Source: Pegoplata infirma
Lineage: Eukaryota > Arthropoda > Insecta > Diptera > Anthomyiidae
Assembly (NCBI GenBank): GCA_963921195.1
Contig: OY992537.1
Span: 56,382,313-56,446,312, forward strand
Direction of reading: 5' to 3'
DNA: 64,000 nucleotides
Position 1 is the stretch's first letter. The number at the start of each line of letters is the position of its first letter. The translations under genes and the position numbers were made by a program. The notes beneath the pieces were generated by a model. The model did no database searches and was not told the origin of the DNA. It saw nothing but the letters and a program-made list of their open reading frames with translations. Shown here one piece after another: positions 56,600 to 64,000 of the stretch.

Positions 56600-57230
56600 G
56601 AAATATCAGTCGAGGATATTAGACTTGGTGAAAAAGTAGTTTTGGTAAAAAAAAATGATTTTTTTCACGAAAAACAAAATTTTATTAAAATAAAACATAA
56701 TGAACCCAAAATTTTTGGTGAAAAAAAAAAATTTTGATGAAAAAAAGATTTTGATGAATTTTTTTGATGACAAGAAAAATTTTTGGAGTAAAAAAAATTG
56801 ATGAAAAAAAATATAAAAAAAAACAAATTTTTTGGTGAGAAAAAAATTGATAGTAAAAAATTTCATAAAAAAAATTTCGATGAAAAAAAATTTTGATGAA
56901 AAAAAAATTTGATGAAAAAAAAAATTATTGAAAAAAAAAAACTGATAAAAAAAATTTGATGAAAAAACAAAAAAATTGCTGAAAAAAAAATTTTGATAAA
57001 AAAAATTTTTGTTAAAAAATAAATTGATAAAAAAAAAATTTATGAAAAAAAAAATGATGACAAAAAAAAATTTATAAAAAAAAAGTTTGAGCAAAAAAAA
57101 TTTATGAAAAAAAAAAAATTTGATGAAAAAAAGTTTGATGAAAAAAAAATTTAATGGAAAAAAAAATTGAGGAAAAAAAAAATTTGATGGAAAAAAAAAA
57201 TTGATGAAAAAAAAAATTTTTTTTTGTTGA
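56600..57230. repeat. Irregular AAAAAAATTTGATG repeat field
   Basis: Dozens of GATGAAAAAAAATTT variants without a fixed period. The 162-codon minus-strand frame rich in Phe/Asn is an artefact. A similar but shorter stretch lies at 57950-58090. Confidence 0.75.
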
Positions 57231-57385
57231 AATATAATTATGTTATTTATTCACCAGCTGGTGAAAAATGGTTTTATTCACCATGAGGTGAATTATTATC
57301 CAAGTTACAAACCCTAGTTATTAAAATTTTTGGTTTTAAGAAAATAGTAATTCTTGTTTTCTTTTTCGTTAATTGTTAGCTTATA

Positions 57386-57870
57386 CAGTCGAACCCGGTT
57401 ATAACAGGGACCAGTAAAAATAGTTCGTTATAAGCGAAGTTCGCTATAAGCGGGGTATATTTTTTATCAACCTAGTTTTATATCCAAAACAAATAGATCC
57501 AATTTTGTTTAATTTTATGTTTTTTTCGTAAATAAACTACTTATTGAGAAGAAATCATTAAACATAAATAAATTTGATCAAAATTATAATATAAACCAAA
57601 AAATTCCAACCGTTTGTTAGTTCGATAAACATGATTGCCACACTTTAAAAAATATTTATGGGAGTTTGTTATAAAAAGGTAAATATACATGAAATTGTGT
57701 TCGTGGGACCATAATACGTAGTTCGTTTAACCGAGGATTCGTTATAACCGAGTTCGTTATAAAAGAAGTATTTTGTGTGAAAATTGATGCTAAAACGTCG
57801 GGACTTTAAAATTAGTTCGTTATAACCGAGAATTCGTTATAACCGAGTTCGTTATAACCGAGTTTGACTG
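57386..57870. mobile_element. pogo/Tigger-like MITE (CAGTCGAACCCGGTTATAAC)
   Basis: The ends CAGTCGAACCCGGTTATAAC and the inverse of GTTATAACCGAGTTTGACTG are flanked by TA on both sides (57384-57385, 57871-57872). Subterminal GTTCGTTATAA(C/G)CGA repeats are abundant. The style of TIR resembles pogo/Tigger elements (inference). No transposase. Confidence 0.75.
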
Positions 57871-58195
57871 TATACTCAAACTGAGGTGGCGTCCTGCAAC
57901 TTTTTTAAAATTAGACACGAGCCTAAAAACATTACCATGTTAAAAAAAAATAAGAAAACAATTTTTATAAAAAAAAAAAAATGTTTTTGAAAAAAAAAGT
58001 TTTTTGAGGAGTAAAAACATTTTTTGATGAAAAAAATTCTGGATAAAAAAAATTTTATAAAACAAAAAGTTTTTGGTGAAAAAAAAAAATATTAAACATA
58101 AGTATAAGTCTAACAATACAGAATCACTGATAAAGCTTAAAATGCAGAAACTATTTAAAATTTCTGAATTTTCTCTAGTCGAAGTAAACAAAATA

Positions 58196-59993
58196 TGAGC
58201 AAATCCATGAGAAATTTAACTGACAGATTACCGATTTTGTTAATTTTTGGTTATTTGATAGAGCTTGGTAAATGATTAAACCACAATTTTTTTGGATCAA
58301 TATCAGATCAATGGAAGATATGGGCGTTTAAAAAAGCGCTTGTTTGAAAAATTTTGAAAACTATGTTTGAATGTCCTTTTTTCCTGGGAAAAACACCATG
58401 GATTTCCAAAAACAAAATTTTGTTGTAAAGTTTCGAATGCCTTTTTAACACTGTTAAAATTTAAGAGAGGTGTTTTTTCGTATTGTTGATCAATAAGTTT
58501 TCAAAGTTTGTTATAAAGCCAAATATTTGATTTTTTTCAAAATTTTGGCAAAAAATCAAATAGTTGGCTCTAGACAGTTTTTCTGTGCTTTTTTACTCGG
58601 AAACCGTTAGTTGTACGAAAAAACTTTCTGTGACAAAATTATTAAGATTTTAAATTTAGAAACAAAAAAAAAATTTAAAAAAAAAATTAAACAAAAATTT
58701 TTTAAAACAATATTGGAAAGTCCTTTTATACTATCTAGGACACCATGGAGTGCCATAACCAAACTTTTTTATTAAAGTTTAGAATGTCCTTTTAACGAAC
58801 TTTAAAAATTAATTGCTCAACAATACGAAACAACACCTCTCTGAAAATTGTACAGCGTTGAAAGGATATTCTAAACATTAAAACCAAATTTTGATTTTGG
58901 AAATCCATGGTGCCCTTCCCAGGAAAAAAGGATATTCAAATATGGTTTTCAACATTTTTTGTTAAAATTAAAAAACAAATATTTTGTGAGGATGTTTATT
59001 CTGGCTCGAGGTCATTATTTTCTTTACTAATTAAAACCATGATATTCTCATAGTATAATTTTCAAGAAAATTATTTTTTGTTTTAAATTTATTTATGTTG
59101 GTCATTTTTGCAAGACTTAATCGACACGTGTTTCGGAATTTGTCAAGATTCCATTGTCAAGATTATTTAGCAAAAATAGAAACGATATACTACAAAGTAG
59201 CAAACGAGTCTAATGACAAATCGTTTTTGCACAAACTAAAACATTAATACATATTCGACTCTATCCACAATGTGAATTAGAAAGACGAAGAAATTGTACT
59301 ATGCTAGTAAGTAACAATTGTCAATAACCAACAAAAATATTTAAAACATTGTGGATAGAGTCGAATATGTATTAATGTTTTAGTTTGTGCAAAAACGATT
59401 TGTCATTAGACTCGTTTGCTACTTTGTAGTATATCGTTTCTATTTTTGCTAAATAATCTTGACAATGGAATCTTGACAAATTCCGAAACACGTGTCGATT
59501 AAGTCTTGCAAAAATGACCAACATAAATAAATTTAAAACAAAAAATAATTTTCTTGAAAATTATACTATGAGAATATCATGGTTTTAATTAGTAAAGAAA
59601 ATAATGACCTCGAGCCAGAATAAACATCCTCACAAAATATAATATTTTAAAGGTCGAATAAAACAATTTTTATTTTTATTTATTAATAAAAATTAATCAG
59701 AATTAAAAAACCAAAATTTTAAGTTTCTTAATTTTAAATCTTCATAATTGTATATACAATACTGCTTTTATAAGTTTTTTCGTACGACTTACGGTTTTCG
59801 AGTACAAAAATGTTAAAAAGCTGTCTAAAAGTCAATATTATCAAAAAAGCGCTTTTTTAAACGCCCATATCTTCCAAAGTATTGATAAAAAAAAAGAAAA
59901 ATATGGGTTTTAATTATTTACAAAGCTTTATCAAATAACCAAAAATTAACAAAATCGGTGATCCTTCATTTAAGTTTCCCATCGATTTGCTCA
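58196..59993. mobile_element. GAGCAAATCC foldback family, copy 3
   Basis: Ends TGAGCAAATCC and the inverse (one change), with TA on both sides (58194-58195, 59994-59995). The interior has the same CCATGG(T/A)G sub-repeats as copy 2, plus a nested long palindrome (58979-59640). Confidence 0.75.
58979..59640. repeat. Perfect long inverted repeat, 295-bp arms, 72-bp loop
   Basis: The left arm 58979-59273 and right arm 59346-59640 are exact reverse complements as far as I can read. The loop is 59274-59345. Arms include GACTCTATCCACAATG, ACACGTGTTTCGGAATTTG and GGATGTTTATTCTGGCTCG. A diverged single-arm relative exists at about 26140-26450. No coding frame. Confidence 0.9.
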
Positions 59994-59995
59994 TA

Positions 59996-60393
59996 TAATG
60001 CATTATTTTTGTCCCGCCATTTGCCAGAAAATAAATATCTGGCAACCCTACCAAGATTAGAAAATGTTATTTTGTCGGTACGCCCTCTTTGGGGGCTTAG
60101 CTATTGAAAATAAAATTAAATATTGTTAAAACTGTATTATTTAAGCGTTAATATAAAATGAATTTCTTAACATCTACGGCGAGAGGGAAGGTGTCCCTCC
60201 GATACCGCCCCCTTAAAAAATCCCCTGAAATATTCTAGCCAAGTTTTTTTATCCCTTCCAATTTTTTTCACAACATGCCACACATTTTTGATGTTCAGGC
60301 TGTTTATTTGAAATCAGCAGATTTCTCCGTTAAAATCAGCTGATATTTCTGCTGTCTTCACGGTTTTTCTGCAGATTCTACCTGGATTATACA
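59996..60393. other. Intergenic spacer
   Basis: No gene; 60060-60200 has short GGGGGC and CCCCCTT patches that resemble decayed Helitron-like interior. Confidence 0.35.
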
Positions 60394-60394
60394 C

Positions 60395-61051
60395 ACAGAA
60401 AAAAATATGGGGAAAAACAATTTGAGTAATCACTTGTTTAAATTTAAAAAAAGTTTTGAGTAATTTTTTAATTGACGCAATTAAAAATTTACTCAAAAAT
60501 TTAAAAACAAATTGAGTAAATAATTTAATAAGAATTTAATAGCTTTTTTAATTTTTTTTTTGAATTTTCTTAGTTTTTTTAATTCTCGTTTAGTTTATAG
60601 TTTTTTGTATATATACATGAAAGTTTGTAATCATATTTATAAAACTTTTTTATGTCTTTAAGACAAAAATATATTTGGTAAAGTTTGAAAAAACATGTTT
60701 TTTTTCTTTGTAAAAAAATATGAAATTTTTTTAAACTTTGTTTTTTTTAGAGTAGAAACAGAATAAGCCCGGCACGACTTTTTCCATACGGTTTGGCAGA
60801 TTAAACCGGTGGCCGGCGCCGATGTGAAATAAAACTTGTTCTGTTTTTAAAAGGTGGTGCTTCTTGTTCTGTTCCTGCACTTAATAGTGTCAATTAAAAA
60901 TTTACTCAAATTTTTTTGGCAAACATTTAATAAATTTTTATTAAAAATTTACTCAATACTATTAAATCGTTTACTGGTGGAAAATTGAGTAATTTTTTAC
61001 TCAATAGTATTAAAAATTTACTCAAATTTTTTTTTTTATTTCTTTCTGTGC
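60395..61051. mobile_element. CACAG-ended element, copy 5
   Basis: The ends CACAGAAAAAAATATGG and TTTATTTCTTTCTGTG, with CA on both sides. Strongly similar to 23597-24325, including TTTTTAATTGACGCAATTAA and ATTAAATCGTTTACTGGTG. It carries a fragment of the GGAACAGAACAAG family at about 60750-60882. Confidence 0.7.
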
Positions 61052-61054
61052 AGA

Positions 61055-61460
61055 CAGAAATTTGGCTCAAATGGCTTAAAATGCAGATTTCTTATATGGC
61101 TCAGAATGCAGATTTTTTTGTATATATTGAATTGCAATATTGCGTGAATGTTTTAATTAAATTCGTAGTTAATTCATAGTATTTAATAATATGTAGTACA
61201 AATATAATTATGTATAGGGAATGTACTGAATTTAACAGTTTTTTAATTTTTTTAAACATTTTTTTTTATTTTTAACGTGTTTTTAACAAATTTGTAACTT
61301 GTTAACATTTTATTCATAATACCGGTACGTACCGGTACGTATCGGTGTTGGTGCTCACCGTTACCGAAATAATCGAAAAAACCGTTACCGATATAAAAAA
61401 ATATGTAATACCAATACCTTTATTCATTTCGGTTGCCAACCCTGGTCCTAAGAAACGAAA
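61055..61460. other. Spacer with an hAT MITE relic
   Basis: 61320-61444 contains ACCGGTACGTACCGGTACG and the terminal GGTTGCCAACCCTG, a one-ended relative of the 6524-6898 MITE. No gene. Confidence 0.45.
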
Positions 61461-61648
61461 CGTCATTAAATTTCATTGAAGACTTCTTTTAACATTATTT
61501 ACCACAGAACTACATTTAATACTTTTTTACTTTCTTAAAAAATTTAAAACTTCAGTTGGCCAAAAAGAAAGATCTCGAGCTAAGTTTTCAAAACCCTTCC
61601 GGGATTTTGGTCTACTATTGGTATTCTTTTACAATTTGTTGCACACTG

Positions 61649-61768
61649 TAATTCAATATTTTAACTTTCTTTGAAAGCCATCTTCAGGGTAATCTGTTTT
61701 TTGTTTGTATTGTTAATTCATATTTTACCCTGAAGATAACTTTAAAAGAAAGTTGAAATATTGGATTA
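61649..61768. repeat. 116-bp hairpin element, copy 2
   Basis: AATATTTTAACTTTCTTTGA and CCATCTTCAGGGTAATCTG fold back on TACCCTGAAGATAACTTT and AGTTGAAATATTGGATTA. It is directly preceded by TTGTTGCACACTG. Confidence 0.7.
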
Positions 61769-61775
61769 AATATTA

Positions 61776-62611
61776 TTATACCCTACACCACACTGTGGTA
61801 CAGGGTATAATGAGTTTGTGCTGCTGTTTGTAACTACCCGAAATATTGGTCCTAGACCCACTTTTAAGTATATCGATCGACTTAAAATCACTTTTTGAGT
61901 CGATTTAGCGATGTCCGTCCGTCCGTCCATCTGTCCGTCCGTCTGTCCGTGTAAACGGTGTAAACACGATACAGGTCGCAATTTTTAATCAATTGACTTG
62001 AAATTTGAAACTTAAGCCTCTTTTGGCCCAAGGACAAATCCTATTGAAATTGGAAAAAATCGGTGTATATTTAGACCTAGCCCCCATACAAAGGTCCTCT
62101 TTAGTTTTGGCTCAAATGACTCTAATAGCCGCATTTTAATAGGTATCTTTTCGAAAGGTATTCATGTTTCATCCACACAAATCACCATTCCGAATTTTAA
62201 AGAAATCGGAACAGTTCTTCTTGTAGCCCCTATACAAACCACCTTCCCGATTTTCACATAAATCTCTCAAATTTCATGAAAATAGAAAATATTTAATTAA
62301 AATTCTGTTTGTGTATGTTAAACGCGTACTTTGAAAACCTTATCAAATCTGATTGTCATCGGACCATTTTTGGACTAAGGTCCCATGTGAAAATTTCGCC
62401 TGATATTCAGTTGAAGCGGTTTATTGTCAACAAAAAAAGCCTATTCCACTCAAATTTGATTTGTGAGTGCTTTTTACACTTATCAAGGATTTGAAAAAAA
62501 TATAGATCTAATCAGTCCATGTTTGAACTTGGGACCCATTTTCCGGGAAACTCTGGTGTAGGGTGTTATATGGTCGGTCTTGACCGACTATAATTTTTTT
62601 ACTTGTTTTTT
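61776..62611 (+). mobile_element. Helitron-like family 2, copy 4 (full length, plus strand)
   Basis: Left stem TATACCCTACACCACACTGT with mirrored ACAGGGTATA, then the GTCCGTCC/GTCTGTCC block at 61913-61951 and the long conserved body. The right hairpin GTCGGTCTTGACCGAC is followed by TTTTTTTACTTGTTTTT. It is the mirror orientation of 49838-50702. Confidence 0.7.
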
Positions 62612-62824
62612 TGTAAATTACGCCCGTTTGCTTTTAGGTGACAGCAGGGTTGTCCGATTTTGTTCACGTCAATCGCCAAATCGGATGTGAAAAATCGTGA
62701 GAAATCGCAAAAATAACTTTTTTTCAGTTTTAGTTAAAAATAGAATTAAATTAAAAAAAAAATAATAATTTTGTTTTTGTAATAATAGCTGGTGAAATAA
62801 AAAGTCAAAAAAAAAAACGAAAAT
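62612..62824. other. Spacer, no gene seen
   Basis: It contains CAGCAGGGTTGTCCGATTTT and AATCGGATGTGAAAAATCG, possibly one end of an unlisted MITE; otherwise AT-rich. Confidence 0.35.
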
Positions 62825-62828
62825 TTAC

Positions 62829-63006
62829 AATTGATAAGTTCTGAAATACAGTTGATAAGTTCTGAAATACAATTGATAACTTCTGAAATACAATTGATAA
62901 TTTCTGAAATACAATTGATAATTTCTGAAATACAATTGAAAAATTCTGAAATACAATTGATAACTTCTGAAATACAATTGATAACTTCTGAAATACAATT
63001 GAAAAT
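62829..63006. repeat. 21-bp tandem repeat
   Basis: TTGATAACTTCTGAAATACAA repeats about 8-9 times with G/C and T/A variants. Because 21 is a multiple of three it reads as a short ISSEIQL heptad frame, but there is no sign of a gene. Confidence 0.85.
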
Positions 63007-63019
63007 GGTGTAGATTTAA

Positions 63020-63143
63020 TACTTTTTTACTTTTCTAAAAAATTAAAAACTTCTGTTGGCCGTAAACAAAGAGCTCGAGGTAAGTTTGCAAAACCCTTCG
63101 GGGGTTTTGGTCTTTTGTTGGTATTCTTTCACAATTTGTTGCA
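63020..63143. mobile_element. CACTGTGCAACAA family, truncated right end
   Basis: TTCTGTTGGCCGTAAACAAAG, AAACCCTTCGGGGGTTTTGG and TTGTTGCACAC match the arm at 61530-61648. Confidence 0.55.
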
Positions 63144-64000
63144 CACACCTAGAAAAGTTTTACAGTAACTATTTACGGTTGTTCAAAAAGTTATTCGGTA
63201 AAGTTGTTTTAAACGTTTTATCGTTTATTTTTCAAAAAAACTAAATTATTGAAAGATTTATACAGTTGTTAAAACAATAAACTACAAAAATTTACGGAAA
63301 AATGTTTTTATCAGTTAAATTATTTTTGACGGTTTTTGTAGTTTGTTATTAAAATATATTTTTACTCCACAAAATAAAAAATTGTAAACAGTTAAAATAA
63401 CAGAAATATCATTTGTTTTTACGGAATGTCTAGTCATTTATTAACGTTTAAAAATAACTGAAAAAGTATGTTGTTTCAAGTGAAATAAAAGTAGTCCGTT
63501 TTTTAAAAGGAAAAACGATTGTTTTAAATGTTTTTTCAGTTGAATTTACTTACAAAATATTTTAAGTGCAGTATAATCTAATATTTCAACTTTCTTTGAA
63601 AGCCATCTTCAGGGTAATCTGTTTTTGTTTGTATTTTTAATTCATAGATTACCCTGAAGATGACTTTCAAAGAGAGTTGAAATATTGGATTACACTGTGC
63701 AACAAACATTAGCATAGTTAATGACAGTAAATTAACAGTTTGTTTGTTCAAATCATTTGTTTAATAGTAAAATAAAACAAGTTTTATTGTTTGCTGGAAA
63801 TGTCTCTGTTAAATTAGCAAAGTTTTCCGATAATTTAACAGAGTTATTATTTTAATCTAATGTGATTGAAAAACATAGATATAGTTAATGACAATTTAAT
63901 GCAGAAAGTTTTAGCTAAAATCTTTTTTACAATTCATTAAACAATAAACATAACCATTCGAATTATTATAAAGTAATTAATTTTAAAACAATTTTTTTGT
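63144..64000. other. AT-rich end of window with hairpin copy 3
   Basis: No gene. A third copy of the hairpin (63573-63692) directly precedes CACTGTGCAACAA at 63693, probably the left end of another element running out of the window. Confidence 0.5.

Noticed and set aside
56606..57094. 162-codon minus-strand open frame rich in Phe, Asn and Lys
   Set aside because: It is the translation of an AAAAAAATTTGATG-type simple repeat; no domain or start context.

Overview
The window looks like AT-rich, repeat-dense nuclear DNA of a higher (brachyceran, probably calyptrate) fly. The evidence is spliced genes with GT-AG introns, acid lipases of the insect lipase-3 type, DINE-1/Helitron-like repeats carrying a (GTCY)n block, many MITEs and two non-LTR retrotransposons. 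There are no bacterial operons, rRNA genes or CRISPR arrays. The species assignment is inference.

The only host genes I can support are three tandem, same-strand paralogues of a secreted acid (gastric/lysosomal-type) lipase. Gene A (exons within 3594-4778) lacks its first exon here. Gene B (16932-23586, 4 exons, 401 aa) and gene C (42341-54814, 4 exons, 398 aa) are complete. The exon plan is nearly invariant: about 135-138, 178, 497-503 and 387 bases, with intron phases 0, 1 and 0. All three keep the Ser-Asp-His triad with identical Ser-to-His spacing within exons. The coding exons are compact, but introns 1 and 3 have filled with mobile DNA; gene C spans 12.5 kb for 1.2 kb of coding sequence.

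Layout: 1-3593 nested foldback elements, taken as the 3' part of gene A's intron 1. 3594-4778 gene A. 4784-6496 a palindromic Tc1-like element starting 5 bases after A's stop codon. 6500-16930 MITEs, Helitron-like elements and a CACAG-ended element carrying a 1.6 kb insertion. 16932-23586 gene B, with a decayed RNase-H-bearing LINE in intron 1. 23590-27200 MITEs inside an hAT-like element. 28100-31560 a nearly intact LINE embedded in TCATCAATATTTTT-type repeats. 31928-40394 a decipherable stack of nested transposons containing a 146-bp tandem repeat, a 16-bp satellite and a tRNA-like SINE head. 42341-54814 gene C, with a 4.1 kb satellite of 35-bp double-palindrome units in intron 1 and an interrupted palindrome in intron 3. 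54830-64000 more foldback elements, including a 295-bp-arm palindrome with no mismatch seen by eye.

The recurrent theme is dyad symmetry at every scale: satellite units, MITEs and whole elements built as inverted duplications. I see no new protein-coding system. The strongest leads are the double-palindrome satellite inside a lipase intron, the inverted-duplicate Tc1 element, the long intact palindrome, and the nested insertions whose target duplications can be read directly.
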